In this document: piece by piece, positions 13,184-26,511 of the stretch
Layout of the letters: the number at the start of each line of letters is the position of its first letter
Position numbering within the stretch: position 1 is the stretch's first letter
From: Atriophallophorus winterbourni
Taxonomy: Eukaryota; Platyhelminthes; Trematoda; Plagiorchiida; Microphallidae
Length of the DNA: 64,000 nucleotides
Assembly: GCA_013407085.1 (NCBI GenBank)
Contig: JACCGJ010013207.1
Location: 62,001-126,000 of the forward strand
Reading direction: 5' to 3'
The notes under the pieces: generated by a model
The model's input: only the letters and a program-made list of their open reading frames with translations
Databases searched by the model: none
What the model was told of the DNA's origin: nothing
Position numbers and translations under genes: made by a program

Positions 13184-14378
13184 TTAACCAAACTTTTATT
13201 CTGCAACCCATTTAAAAATGCATAATTAAAAAACCGCTTTACCAAATCAATTTAGTAGTGCAAATTTCAATACATTTGAGTATAGCTGCTATCCCTAATT
13301 GTAAACATGTTATGCAAATTCCAGTTTGTTAATTTGTTTAGTGGAAATGATGATTTATCGAACATCTCATTATATTTTCTACTTCTACTCATACAAATGG
13401 TCCTTCAGTAGCTCAAGGATCACGTAAGTTTCATTTCACTATACAAGTTTATGATTTCAATTTGTCTAGGTAGACTCAAAGAAACTAATTTATATTACCA
13501 GCTGTGATATGTTCTCATATATAGTATGATATATTAGTTCCCTAATATCTTGCTCCAATAACCTTACACGAAATATTTTCCGTTGAGGTCCCCTTGTTTC
13601 ATTGTGAGACAGTTTACAAGAAGGCCATAACATATAGTACAGATACAAACATTGTGAATCATTGCTACTTTTACGTACAATCAGTTATGCTGAACTTTTA
13701 TTCAACAACTGTCGGGGTGTGAATCACCTAATGGAGTTTAATCGATATCGTAGTCGAAATTAATGTAACAGTCTAGAGTAACTGACAAACAGCATCTTGT
13801 AATAACCTTTAAAGAGAAAGCAATTTATAAATCATTTGAAAAATTCCCAAGTAATTACGCGAATTATACCGAGTAATTTGCGTAAGTTCACATGAAAAGA
13901 TACGTGAAAAATATATTTAAAATTTAAACAGCCCAACCTTGAAAAATTGTTTTGAATCGTTGACATTTCCATGTAGGATCGTGTTATAATACATGAGTGC
14001 TGCAATTGTGTATTTTCTCATTGACTAACAGTTGGTTTATTGATCGGGCATGTGACATATTCTAAGGAGGAAAAACGATAAATCACACTAAAAATTAACC
14101 TGCTTAATTCAAGCGTCTACTTGGTCATTTAAAATAACTCTAGGACAGTTGATGCACGAGAATGATGCCACGCCGTTATACATTCAGCCATCACACTATA
14201 TACCTGGTATTAAACGTTAAACATCTTTAATTCACGCAAAGAAAGATAACGCAAATTAGTTAAGTCCTTAATCCAAATTTTGAGTTTGTTCGGTTCGTAT
14301 GAAACTGCTTTGAGTTCGAACTTATATGACATTTAAAAATATCTCTAACGTGTATTTTACTTTTTACTTTAAATAAAG

Positions 14379-14402
14379 TTGGAGGAGCTGCTGCTAAAAC
14401 AG
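14379..14402 (+). CDS. Microexon A8 (24 nt, intact splice sites)
   Basis: Acceptor AAATAAAG, donor GTAACATT. Phase-1 reading GGAAAKT. This copy keeps the donor that the closely related GGAAANA copies lost. Confidence 0.6.
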
Positions 14403-14634
14403 GTAACATTAATTTTAGTATCAAACATGTTTAAAAATATATAATTAAATACAGTTTACCAAACAAATTAAGTCGCGTATTTTTGAATAAATTTAGGTAA
14501 ATTTGCTAATCCTTATTGTTTCCACGTTACGCAAATACAAGTTGTTTAATTTTTCTTTTTGAGGATGTTGATTTATTGAACATTTCATTACACTTACTTC
14601 GATGGTCAGTGCTGATTATACACAAGTTACAGAT

Positions 14635-14668
<34 letters not shown>

Positions 14669-14791
14669 ATCGAATTTTTGTTCGTATGTATGTGTGTATG
14701 GAATTGATTGTACATGAGTACAAGTCTTGTAAAATTAGTCTAATTTCGAATTTGATATTTAAAACATTTTCACACTATTTTTTTCGTTTAG

Positions 14792-14842
14792 ATGACGATG
14801 TAACCATCGTCAACGAGATTTGTAGAATGCCCCCTCCTAGAT
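14792..14842 (+). CDS. Microexon B5 (51 nt, intact splice sites)
   Basis: Acceptor TTTTTTCGTTTAG, donor GTAACATT. Phase-1 reading DDVTIVNEICRMPPPR, open. It serves as the reference that shows the donors of B1 and B3 are mutated. Confidence 0.6.
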
Positions 14843-16195
14843 GTAACATTGAATTTAGCCTAAACATGTTTAAAAAATGTATTATTAAAAGATACCATGT
14901 TTACAAATCAAATTAGTCCCGTAAATTTGAATAACATTAGGTATATTTGCTATTTGGGATGTTAGTATGAAAATGTCGTTTGTTAAAGTAAAATGCTTGG
15001 AATCCCATTTTGAATTTAAATGCACACCATGTAGATTTCCTCGCGTTGATTATATAATGGTGAAAATTGACTGATGCGAAAGCATATGTTTTCCATTAAC
15101 CTGCCAAAGGTTTTAGTTTTCCATGGTCCAAAGAACGTGAATTACAAACATTTTGAAACATTACCACTTTCGGAATGCTAAATGTGTGCGTCTAGATTGT
15201 GCAACCGCAAAAAAGTGTTCCACCGTAATACAAGCTAAGCACAACAGTCTCGGACATTTCATTTGCTAGAATTCTAATTTTCTCGGTATAATCAAAAACA
15301 CTAATTTACATTACCAGCTGTGATATTTTCTCATATAAATAATTATATATTTTTTCCATTAATTCTGGCTGCAATATTCTTACACGAAATATTATCCGTT
15401 GAGGTCGCTATGTTTCATTGGAAAACAGTTTATAAGAAGGCCATAACAAATAGTCAAGATAGAAACATTGTGAATCATTGCTACTTTCACGAACAATCAG
15501 TTATGCTGAACTTGTATTCAACAACTGTCGGTGTGTGAATCACCTAATGGAGTTTAATCAATATTGTAGTCGAAATAAATGTAACAGTCTAGAGTAACTG
15601 ACAAGCAGCATTTGCAATAACCTTTGAAGAGAAAGCAATTTATAAATCACTTGATAAATTCCCGGGTAATTACGCGAATTATCCTGAGTAATTTGCGTAT
15701 TTTCATATGACAAGATACGTGAAAAATATATTTAAAATTTAAACAGCCCAACCTTGAAAAACGTGTTTTGAATCGTTGACATTTCCATGTAGGATCGTGT
15801 TATAATACATGCGTGCTGCAATTGTGTATTTTCTCATTGACTAACAGTTGGTTTATTGATCGGGCATGTGACATATTCTAGGGAGGAAAAACGATAAATC
15901 ACACTGGCAATTAACCTGCTTAATTCCTACCGTCTACTTGGTCATTTAACATACCTCGAAGACAGTCGATGCACGAGAATAATGCCACGCCGTTATATGT
16001 TCAGCCATCACACTTTATACTTGGTAATAAACGTTAAACATCTTCAATTCGCGCAAAGACAGATAACGCAAATTAGTTAAGTCCTTAATCCAAATTTGGA
16101 GTTTGTTCCGTTCTTATGAAACTGCTTTAAGTGCGAACTTATATGACATTTAAAAATATTTCTAACGTGTGTTTAACTTTTAACTTCAAATGAAG

Positions 16196-16219
16196 CTAAA
16201 GTACCTACCGGTGCTACAA
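16196..16219 (+). CDS. Microexon A9 (24 nt, intact splice sites)
   Basis: Acceptor AAATGAAG, donor GTAACA. Phase-1 reading KVPTGAT. First exon of the best preserved unit, followed by intact C and E exons. Confidence 0.65.
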
Positions 16220-16424
16220 GTAACAAAAGTTTTCTTTTGAAACACTTTTAAACATGTTCAATTATAAAAACCAGTTTACTAAATCAATTTAGTCGCTCAA
16301 ATAGGAATAGGTTTAGCTAAGGTTGCTATCTTCAATTGTTTACATGTTAGGCAAATTCCAGTTTGTTAATTTCTTTGGTGGAAATGATGATTTATGGAAC
16401 ATTTCATTATATTTATTACTCCAG

Positions 16425-16469
16425 GTGGTGATCATTATGAACAAGTTGATCTTATAAAGGAACAAGAAC
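16425..16469 (+). CDS. Microexon C (45 nt, intact splice sites)
   Basis: Acceptor follows TTTATTACTCCAG, a good pyrimidine-rich context, and the donor is GTAAGT, the consensus. Phase-1 reading is GDHYEQVDLIKEQE with no stop; strongly acidic and hydrophilic. It occupies the C position of the unit where other units carry 24-nt or 6-nt forms. Best splice-site quality in the array. Confidence 0.75.
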
Positions 16470-16778
16470 GTAAGTTTCACTTTACTATATGAGTTTCTGC
16501 TTAATTTTTATATACATACTTTCATATATATGTATATATGTATGTATGTACGTACGTATGTATGTATCTATGTATGTATGTATGTTGTCAAGTTGACAAC
16601 AGTTAGTAAGCGGGGGTCCAAATATTGCAGCGATACATGTTACTTGAAACTTAATGTATATACTGGTGTTTTATGTTTGCAACGTTTCATTTGCTAGAAT
16701 TCTAATTTTAATTTGTTTAGTGGGAATGATGATTTATCGAACATCTCATTATATTTTCTACTTCTACTCATACAAAAG

Positions 16779-16802
16779 GTCCTCGGGTACTTCCAGGATC
16801 AC
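16779..16802 (+). pseudogene. Microexon C (24 nt, donor deleted)
   Basis: Acceptor ACAAAAG is intact, but the GTAAGTTTCATTTCAC segment that follows the exon in other units is missing, so the exon runs into TATATGGG. Confidence 0.45.
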
Positions 16803-17182
16803 TATATGGGTTTCTGATTTCAATTTGTCTCGGTAGACTCAAAGAAACTTATTTATATTACCAGCTCTGATATGTTCTCATATATAGTATGATATATTGG
16901 TTCCCTAATATCTGGCTCAAATAACCGTTTACGAAATATTTTCCGTTGAGGTCGCTTTGGTTCATTGTGAGACAGTTTACAAAGAAGGCCATCCCATATA
17001 GTCCAAATGCCATCATTGTGAATCATTGCTACTTTTGCGTAGAATCACATATGCTGGACTCATATTCAGCAACTGTCGTCCTCTATCGGATTTGTCGTGG
17101 GAATCACCTGATGGAATTTAATCAATATTGCATTCGAAATTGATGTAGCAGTCTAGAGTCACTGACAAACATCATCTTTCAG

Positions 17183-17230
17183 AAGACTTTGATGAGAAAG
17201 AAATTTATGAATCACTTGATAAATTCCCTG
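17183..17230 (+). CDS. Microexon E, full form (48 nt, intact splice sites)
   Basis: Acceptor CATCTTTCAG, donor GTAATTACC. Phase-1 reading is DFDEKEIYESLDKFP, open. In most other units the acceptor AG of this long form has become AA (CTTTCAA), leaving only an internal AAAG acceptor that would give a 30-nt exon. With A9 and the 45-nt C exon this makes one continuous unit (16.1-17.3 kb) whose three exons all keep both splice sites and one phase. Confidence 0.7.
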
Positions 17231-17758
17231 GTAATTACCAGAATTTTTCTGTTTAATTTGATCAATGTTACATGACAAGGTTAATAAATCTATTTCAAAT
17301 TCTCAACAGCAAAATATACCTGAACAAATTCTTTGACTCTTTCTAATGTTCACGAAGGATCGTGTTATAATACATGCGTGCTGCAATTAATTTTTTTCTC
17401 GTTGACTAACACTTGGTTTATTGATCGGCCATGTGACATACTCTAGAGACGAAAAACGTTTAATCACACGAGCAATAAACCTGCTCAATTCCTACCGTCT
17501 ACTTGGTCATTGAACATACCTCTAGGACAGTTGATGCACGAGAATAATGCCACGCCGTTATATGTTCAGCCATCACACTATATACCTGGTATTGAACGGT
17601 AAACATCTTCAATTCGCGCAAAGAATGATAACGCAAATTAGTTAAGTCCTTAACCTAAATTTGGCCTGAATTTCGGTCGTGTGAAACTGTTTAATTTCGA
17701 ACTTATATGATATTTAAAAATATTTCTAAGGTGTATTTTCTTTTGACTTCAAATAAAG

Positions 17759-17782
17759 TTGGGTAAAAGGCTGCTGTTACAG
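17759..17782 (+). pseudogene. Microexon A with in-phase TAA
   Basis: Acceptor AAATAAAG and donor GTCACC present, but in phase 1 the second full codon is TAA (TT GGG TAA). Same form at 21419-21442, 25077-25100 and 26277-26300. Inclusion would end translation, unless another phase is used; the exon is open in phase 0. Confidence 0.5.
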
Positions 17783-17987
17783 GTCACCAAACTTTTATTG
17801 TGAAAAATGCATAATTAAAAAAACAGTTTAACAAATCAATTTAGTAGTGTAAATTTCAATACATTTGAGTATAGTTGCTACCCTAATTGTAAACATGTTA
17901 TGCAAATTCCAGTTTGTTAATTTGTTCAGTGAGAATGATGATTTATCGAACATCTCATTATATTTTCTACTTCTACTCATACAAATG

Positions 17988-18011
17988 GTCCTCCGGTAGC
18001 TTCACCAAGAC
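17988..18011 (+). pseudogene. Microexon C (24 nt, acceptor weakened)
   Basis: ACAAATG instead of ACAAAAG before the exon, donor GTGAGT. Reads PPVASPR in phase 1. Related copies: 19218-19241, 21647-21670, 22877-22900, all with ACAAATG. Confidence 0.45.
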
Positions 18012-18977
18012 GTGAGTTTCATTTCACTATATGGGATTCTGTTTTCAATTTATCTCGGTATACTCAAAGAAACTAATTTATATTACCAGCTGTGATATTT
18101 TCTCATATATAGTATGATATATTGGTTCCTTAATTTCTGGCTGCAATAACCTTACACGAAATATTATCCGTTAAGATCGCTTCGTTTCATTGTAATACAG
18201 TTTACAAGGAAGGCCATCATATATAGCCCAAATGCCATCAATGTGAATCATTGCTACTTTTGCGTAGAATCAGTTATGCTAAACTCATATTCAACAACTG
18301 TCATTCTCTATCGGATTTGTCGTTGGAATCATCTGATGGAATTTAATCAATATTGCAGTCTAAATTGATGTAACAGTCTAGAGTAACTGACTGTAAAAAA
18401 CCTTCGATGAGAAAGCAAGTTATAAATCACTTGATATATTCCCAGGTAATTACCCGAATTATCTCAAGTAAATTGCGTAATTTCACATGACAACAAACGC
18501 AAAAGATGTATTTCAAATTAAAACAGCCCAGTCTTAAACACATTTTGTTGAATCGTTGACATTTCCATGTAGGATCGTGTTATAATACATGCGTGCTGCA
18601 ATTGTGCATTTTCTCATTGACTAACAGTTAGTTTATTGATCGGGCATGTGACATACCCTAGAGACGAAAAACGTTTAATCACACGAGCAATAAACCTGCT
18701 TAATTCCTACCGTATACTGGGGCATTGAACAAGCCTCTAGGACAGTTTATGCACGAGAATAATGCCACGCCGTTATATGTTCAGCCATCACACTATATGC
18801 CATGCATTAAACGTTACACATCTTTAATTGGCGCAAAGAAAGATAACGCAAATTAGTTAAGTCCTCAACCTAAATTTGGCGTGAATTCCGGTGGTATGGA
18901 TTTGCTTAAAGTTCGAATTTAAATATGAGATTTGAAACTTTTTCTAACGTGAATTTTGCTTTTAAATTTAAATGAAG

Positions 18978-19001
18978 TTGGAGGAGCTGCTGCTAATGCA
19001 G
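18978..19001 (+). pseudogene. Microexon A (24 nt, donor lost)
   Basis: GGAAANA in phase 1 but the donor reads CTAACG. Same allele at 20200-20223, 22637-22660 and 23859-23882. Confidence 0.5.
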
Positions 19002-20439
19002 CTAACGAAACTTTTATTCTGCAACACATTTAAAAATGCATAATTAAAAAAAACAGTTTACCAAATCAATTTAGTAGTGTAAATTTCAATACATTTGAGT
19101 ATAATTGCTGTTCAAAATGTAAACATGTTATGCAAATTCCAGTTTGTTAATTTGTTTAGTGGGAATGATGATTTATCGAACATCTCATTATATTTTCTAC
19201 TTCTACTCATACAAATGGTCCTCCGGTAGCTCAAGGATCACGTAAGTTTCATTTCACTATACGGGTTTATGATTTCAATTTGTCTCGGTAGACTCAAAGA
19301 AACTGATTTATTTTACCAGCTGTGATATGTTCTCATATATAGTTTGATATATCAGTTCCCTAATATCTGCTCCAATAATCTTACACGAAACATTTTCCGT
19401 TGAGGTCGCTTTGTTTCATTGTAAGACAGTTTATAAGAAGGCCATTACATATAGTCCAGATACAAACATTGTGAATCATTGCTACTTTTACGTACAATCA
19501 GCTATGCTGAACTTTTATTCAACAACTGTCGGGGTGTGAATCACCTAATGGAGTTTAATCAATATTGTAGTCGAAATTAATGTAACAGTCTAGAGTAACT
19601 GACAAACAGCATCTTGCAATAACCTTTGAAGAGAAAGCAATTCATAAACCACTTGATAAATTCCCAGGTAATTACGCGAATTATCCTGAGTAATTTGCGT
19701 AATTTCACATGAAAAGATACGTGAAAAATATATATAAAATTTAAACAGCCCAACCTTGAGAAAATTGTTTTGAATCGTTGATATTTCCATGTAGGATCGT
19801 GTTATAATACATGCGTGCTGCAATTGTGCATTTTCTCATTGACTAACAGTTGGTTTATTGATCGGGAATGTGACATATTCTAGGGAGGAAAAACGATAAA
19901 TCACACTGGCAATTAACCTGCTTAATTCCTACCGTCTACTGGGGCATTGAACCAACCTCTCGGACAGTTGATGCACGAGAATAATGCCACGTCGTTATAT
20001 GTTCAGCCATCACACTATATGCCATGCATTAAACGTTACACATCTTTAATTGGCGCAAAGAAAGATAACGCAAATTAGTTAAGTCCTTAATCTAAATTTG
20101 ACGTGAATTCCGGTGGTATGGATTTGCTTAAAGTTCGAATTTAAATATGAGATTTGAAACTTTTTCTAACGTGAATTTTGCTTCTAAATTTAAATGAAGT
20201 TGGAGGAGCTGCTGCTAATGCAGCTAACGAAACTTTTATTCTGCAACACATTTAAAATTGCATAATTAAAAAAAACAGTTTACCAAATCAATTTAGTAGT
20301 GTAAATTTCAATACATTTGAGTATAATTGCTGTTCAAAATGTAAACATGTTATGCAAATTCCAGTTTGTTAATTTGTTTAGTGGGAATGATGATTTATCG
20401 AACATCTCATTATATTTCCTACTTCTACTCATACAAAAG

Positions 20440-20445
20440 GTCCAC
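20440..20445 (+). CDS. 6-nt microexon C
   Basis: ACAAAAG, then GTCCAC, then GTAAGTTT. It equals the 24-nt C exon with 18 internal bases removed, keeping its first four and last two bases, so phase 1 is unchanged. Both splice dinucleotides are intact. Six-base exons are hard to splice and could instead be relics, hence the moderate confidence. Confidence 0.5.
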
Positions 20446-21339
20446 GTAAGTTTCATTTCACTATACGGGTTTCTGATTGCAATTTGTCTCGGTATACTCA
20501 AAGAAACTAATTTATATTACCAGCTGTGATATTTTCTCATATATAGTATGATATATTGGTTCCTTAATTTCTGGCTGCAATAACCTTACACGAAATATTA
20601 TCCGTTAAGATCGCTTTGTTTTATTGTAATACAGTTTACACTGAAGGCCATCATATTTAGCCCAAATACCATCAATGTGAATCATTGCTACTTTTGCGTA
20701 GAATCAGTTATGCTAAACTCATATTCAACAAGTGTCGTCCTCTATCGGATTTGTCGTGGAAATCACCTGATGTCATTTAATCAACATTGCAGTCGAAATT
20801 GATGTAACAGTCTAGAGTCACTGACAAACACCATCTTTCAAAAACCTCTGATGAGAAAGCAAGTTATAAATCACTTGATAAATTCCCAGGTAATTACGCG
20901 AATTATCTCAAGTAAATTGCGTAATTTCACATGACAACAAACGCAAAAGATGTGTTTCAAATTAAAACAGCCCATTCTTAAACACATTCTGTTGAATCGT
21001 TGACATTTCCATGTAGGATCGTGTTATAATACATGATTGCTGCGGTTATGTTTTTTCTCGTTGACTAACAGTTGGTTTATTGATCGGGCATGTGACATAC
21101 CCTAGAGACGAAAAACGTTTAATCACACGAGCAATAAACCTGCATAATTCCTACCGTCTACTTGGTCATTGAACACACCTCTAGGACAGTTTATGCACGA
21201 GAATAATGCCACGCCGTTATATGTTCAGCCATCACACTATATGCCATGCATTAAACGTCAAACATATTCAATTCGCGCAAAGAAAGATAACGCAAATTAG
21301 TTAAGTCCTTAACCTAAATTTGGCGTGAATTCCCGTCGT

Positions 21340-24300
21340 ATGAAACTGCGTTAATTTCGAACTTATATGATATTTAAAAATATTTCTAAGGTGTATTTTC
21401 TTTTGACTTCAAATGAAGTTGGGTAAAACGCTGCTGTTACAGGTCACCAAACTTTTATTGTGAAAAATGCATAATCAAAAACCAGTTTAACAGATCAATT
21501 TAGTAGTGTAAATTTCAATACATTTGAGTATAGTTGCTACCCTAATTGTAAACATGTTATGCAAATTCCAGTTTGTTAATTTGTTTAGTGAGAATGATGA
21601 TTTATCGAACATCTCATTATATTTTCTACTTCTACTCATACAAATGGTCCTCCGGTAGCTTCACCAAGACGTAAGTTTCATTTCACTATATGGGATTCTG
21701 TTTTCAATTTATCTCGGTATACTCAAAGAAACTAATTTATATTACCAGCTGTGATATTTTCTCATATATAGTATGATATATTGGTTCCTTAATTTCTGGC
21801 TGCAATAACCTTACACGAAATATTATCCGTTAAGATCGCTTCGTTTCATTGTAATACAGTTTACAAGGAAGGCCATCATATATAGCCCAAATGCCATCAA
21901 TGTGAATCATTGCTACTTTTGCGTAGAATCAGTTATGCTAAACTCATATTCAACAACTGTCATTCTCTATCGGATTTGTCGTCGGAATCATCTGATGGAA
22001 TTTAATCAATATTGCAGTCGAAATTGATGTAACAGTCTAGAGTAACTGACTGTAAAAAACCTTCGATGAGAAAGCAAGTTATAAATCACTTGATATATTC
22101 CCAGGTAATTACCCGAATTATCTCAAGTAAATTGCGTAATTTCACATGACAACAAACGCAAAAGATGTATTTCAAATTAAAACAGCCCAGTCTTAAACAC
22201 ATTTTGTTGAATCGTTGACATTTCCATGTAGGATCGTGTTATAATACATGCGTGCTGCAATTGTGCATTTTCTCATTGACTAACAGTTAGTTTATTGATC
22301 GGGCATGTGACATACCCTAGAGACGAAAAACGTTTAATCACACGAGCAATAAACCTGCTTAATTCCTACCGTATACTGGGGCATTGAACAAGCCTCTAGG
22401 ACAGTTTATGCACGAGAATAATGCCACGCCGTTATATGTTCAGCCATCACACTATATGCCATGCATTAAACGTTACACATCTTTAATTGGCGCAAAGAAA
22501 GATAACGCAAATTAGTTAAGTCCTCAACCTAAATTTGGCGTGAATTCCGGTGGTATGGATTTGCTTAAAGTTCGAATTTAAATATGAGATTTGAAACTTT
22601 TTCTAACGTGAATTTTGCTTTTAAATTTAAATGAAGTTGGAGGAGCTGCTGCTAATGCAGCTAACGAAACTTTTATTCTGCAACACATTTAAAAATGCAT
22701 AATTAAAAAAAACAGTTTACCAAATCAATTTAGTAGTGTAAATTTCAATACATTTGAGTATAATTGCTGTTCAAAATGTAAACATGTTATGCAAATTCCA
22801 GTTTGTTAATTTGTTTAGTGGGAATGATGATTTATCGAACATCTCATTATATTTTCTACTTCTACTCATACAAATGGTCCTCCGGTAGCTCAAGGATCAC
22901 GTAAGTTTCATTTCACTATACGGGTTTATGATTTCAATTTGTCTCGGTAGACTCAAAGAAACTGATTTATTTTACCAGCTGTGATATGTTCTCATATATA
23001 GTTTGATATATCAGTTCCCTAATATCTGCTCCAATAATCTTACACGAAACATTTTCCGTTGAGGTCGCTTTGTTTCATTGTAAGACAGTTTATAAGAAGG
23101 CCATTACATATAGTCCAGATACAAACATTGTGAATCATTGCTACTTTTACGTACAATCAGCTATGCTGAACTTTTATTCAACAACTGTCGGGGTGTGAAT
23201 CACCTAATGGAGTTTAATCAATATTGTAGTCGAAATTAATGTAACAGTCTAGAGTAACTGACAAACAGCATCTTGCAATAACCTTTGAAGAGAAAGCAAT
23301 TCATAAACCACTTGATAAATTCCCAGGTAATTACGCGAATTATCCTGAGTAATTTGCGTAATTTCACATGAAAAGATACGTGAAAAATATATATAAAATT
23401 TAAACAGCCCAACCTTGAGAAAATTGTTTTGAATCGTTGATATTTCCATGTAGGATCGTGTTATAATACATGCGTGCTGCAATTGTGCATTTTCTCATTG
23501 ACTAACAGTTGGTTTATTGATCGGGAATGTGACATATTCTAGGGAGGAAAAACGATAAATCACACTGGCAATTAACCTGCTTAATTCCTACCGTCTACTG
23601 GGGCATTGAACCAACCTCTCGGACAGTTGATGCACGAGAATAATGCCACGTCGTTATATGTTCAGCCATCACACTATATGCCATGCATTAAACGTTACAC
23701 ATCTTTAATTGGCGCAAAGAAAGATAACGCAAATTAGTTAAGTCCTTAATCTAAATTTGACGTGAATTCCGGTGGTATGAATTTGCTTAAAGTTCGAATT
23801 TAAATATGAGATTTGAAACTTTTTCTAACGTGAATTTTGCTTTTAAATTTAAATGAAGTTGGAGGAGCTGCTGCTAATGCAGCTAACGAAACTTTTATTC
23901 TGCAACACATTTAAAAATGCATAATTAAAAAAACAGTTTACCAAATCAATTTAGTAGTGTAAATTTCAATACATTTGAGTATAATTGCTGTTCAAAATGT
24001 AAACATGTTATGCAAATTCCAGTTTGTTAATTTGTTTAGTGGGAATGATGATTTATCGAACATCTCATTATATTTCCTACTTCTACTCATACAAAAGGTC
24101 CACGTAAGTTTCATTTCACTATACGGGTTTCTGATTGCAATTTGTCTCGGTATACTCAAAGAAACTAATTTATATTACCAGCTCTGATATTTTCTCATAT
24201 ATAGTATGATATATTGGTTCCTTAATTTCTGGCTGCAATAACCTTACACGAAATATTATCCGTTAAGATCGCTTTGTTTTATTGTAATACAGTTTACACT

Positions 24301-24700
24301 GAAGGCCATCATATTTAGCCCAAATACCATCAATGTGAATCATTGCTACTTTTGCGTAGAATCAGTTATGCTAAACTCATATTCAACAAGTGTCGTCCTC
24401 TATCGGATTTGTCGTGGAAATCACCTGATGTCATTTAATCAACATTGCAGTCGAAATTGATGTAACAGTCTAGAGTCACTGACAAACACCATCTTTCAAA
24501 AACCTCTGATGAGAAAGCAAGTTATAAATCACTTGATACATTCCCAGGTAATTACGCGAATTATCTCAAGTAAATTGCGTAATTTCACATGACAACAAAC
24601 GCAAAAGATGTGTTTCAAATTAAAACAGCCCATTCTTAAACACATTCTGTTGAATCGTTGACATTTCCATGTAGGATCGTGTTATAATACATGATTGCTG
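21340..24700 (+). repeat. 3.66-kb higher-order repeat, copy 2
   Basis: Second copy of 17.68-21.02 kb. The alternating microexon lesions (TAA-bearing A, then two donor-less A exons) occur in the same order in both copies. Confidence 0.75.
24098..24103 (+). CDS. 6-nt microexon C
   Basis: Same as 20440-20445, in the second higher-order copy: ACAAAAG, GTCCAC, GTAAGTTT. Confidence 0.5.
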
Positions 24701-25304
24701 CGGTTATGTTTTTTCTCGTTGACTAACAGTTGGTTTATTGATCGGGCATGTGACATACTCTTGGGAGGAAAAACGTTTAATAACACGAGCGATAAACCTG
24801 CATAATTCCTAACGTCTACTTGGTCATTGAACACACCTCTAGGACAGTTGATGCACGAGAATAATGCCACGCCGTTATATGTTCAGCCATCACACTATAT
24901 GCCATGCATTAAACGTTAAACATATTCAATTCGCGCAAAGAAAGATAACGCAAATTAGTTAAGTCCTTAACCTAAATTTGGCGTGAATTCCCGTCGTATG
25001 AAACTGCGTTAATTTCGAACTTATATGATATTTAAAAATATTTCTTAGGTGTATTTTCTTTTGACTTCAAATGAAGTTGGGTAAAACGCTGCTGTTACAG
25101 GTCACCAAACTTTTATTGTGAAAAATGCATAATTAAAAACCAGTTTAACAGATCAATGTAGTAGTGTAAATTTCAATACATTTGAGTATAGTTGCTACCA
25201 TTATTGTAAACATGTTATGCAAATTCCAGTTTGTTAATTTGTTATTTGGGAATGATGATTTATCGAACATCTCATTGTATTTTCTACTTCTACTCATACA
25301 AAAG

Positions 25305-25310
25305 TTCCAC
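25305..25310 (+). CDS. 6-nt microexon C
   Basis: ACAAAAG, TTCCAC, GTAAGTTT; phase preserved. Confidence 0.45.
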
Positions 25311-26505
25311 GTAAGTTTCTTTCCACTATACGGGTTTCTGATTTCAATTTGTCTCGGTAGACTCAAAGAAACTAATTTATATTACCAGCTGTGATATTTT
25401 CTCATATATAGTATGATATATTGGTTCCTTAATTTCTGGCTGCAATAACCTTACACGAAATATTATCCGTTAAGATCGCTTCGTTTCATTGTAATACAGT
25501 TTACAAGGAAGGCCATCATATATAGCCCAAATGCCATCAATGTGAATCATTGCTACTTTTGCGTAGAATCAGTTATGCTAAACTCATATTCAACAACTGT
25601 CATTCTCTATCGGATTTGTCGTGGAAATCACCTGATGGAATTTAATCAATATTGCAGTCGAAATTGATGTAACAGTCTAGAGTCACTGATTGTGAAAAAC
25701 ATTTAATGAGAAAGCAAGTTATAAATCACTTGATAAATTCCCAGGTAATTACCCGAATTATCTCAAGTAAATTGCGTAATTTCACATGACAACAAACGCA
25801 AAAGATGTATTTCAAATTAAAACAGCTTAGTCTTAAACACATTCTGTTGAATCGTTGACATTTCCATGTAGGATCGTGTTATAATACATGATTGCTGCAG
25901 TTATGTTTTTTTCTCGTTGACTAACAGTTGGTTTTTTGATCGGGCATGTGATATACTCTTGGGAGGAAAAACTTTTAATCACACGAGCAATAAACCTGCT
26001 TAATTCCTACCGTCTACTCGGTCATTGAACATACCTCTAGGACAGTTGATGCACGAGAATAATGCCACGCCGTTATATGTTCAGCCATCACACTATATGC
26101 CATGCATTAAACGTTAAACATATTCAATTCGCGCAAAGAAAGATAACGCAAATTAGTTAAGTCCTCAACCTAAATTTGGCGTGAATTCCGGTGGTATGGA
26201 TTTGCTTTAATTTCGAGTTTAAATATGACATTTGAAAATGTTTCTGAAGTGTATTTTCTTTTAACTTTTAATAAAGTTGGGTAAAAGGCTGCTGTTACAG
26301 GTCACAAAACTTTTATTCTGAAAAATGCATAATTAAAAAACCAGTTTACCAAATCAATTTAGTAGTGTAAATTTCAATACATTTGAGTATAGTTGCTACC
26401 CTAATTGTAAACATGTTATGCAAATTCCAGTTTGTTAATTTGTTATTTGGGAATGATGATTTATCGAACATCTCATTATATTTTTTACTCCTACTCATAC
26501 AAAAG

Positions 26506-26511
26506 CTCTAC
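26506..26511 (+). CDS. 6-nt microexon C
   Basis: ACAAAAG, CTCTAC, GTAAGTTT; two base changes from the 20440 form but the length and both splice sites are kept. Confidence 0.45.

Larger units (their letters stand above)
17680..21020 (+). repeat. 3.66-kb higher-order repeat, copy 1 (three units)
   Basis: Three consecutive 1.2-kb units that recur almost unchanged about 3,660 bp downstream. For example, E exons at 18416/19638/20860 match those at 22075/23297/24518, with offsets 3,659, 3,659 and 3,658. Edges are approximate. Confidence 0.75.

Noticed and set aside
14516..14916. 104-codon plus-strand ORF through a TA run and microexon B5
   Set aside because: Its frame runs through the (TA)n as IYIYIYIY; the B5 exon explains the real coding signal.
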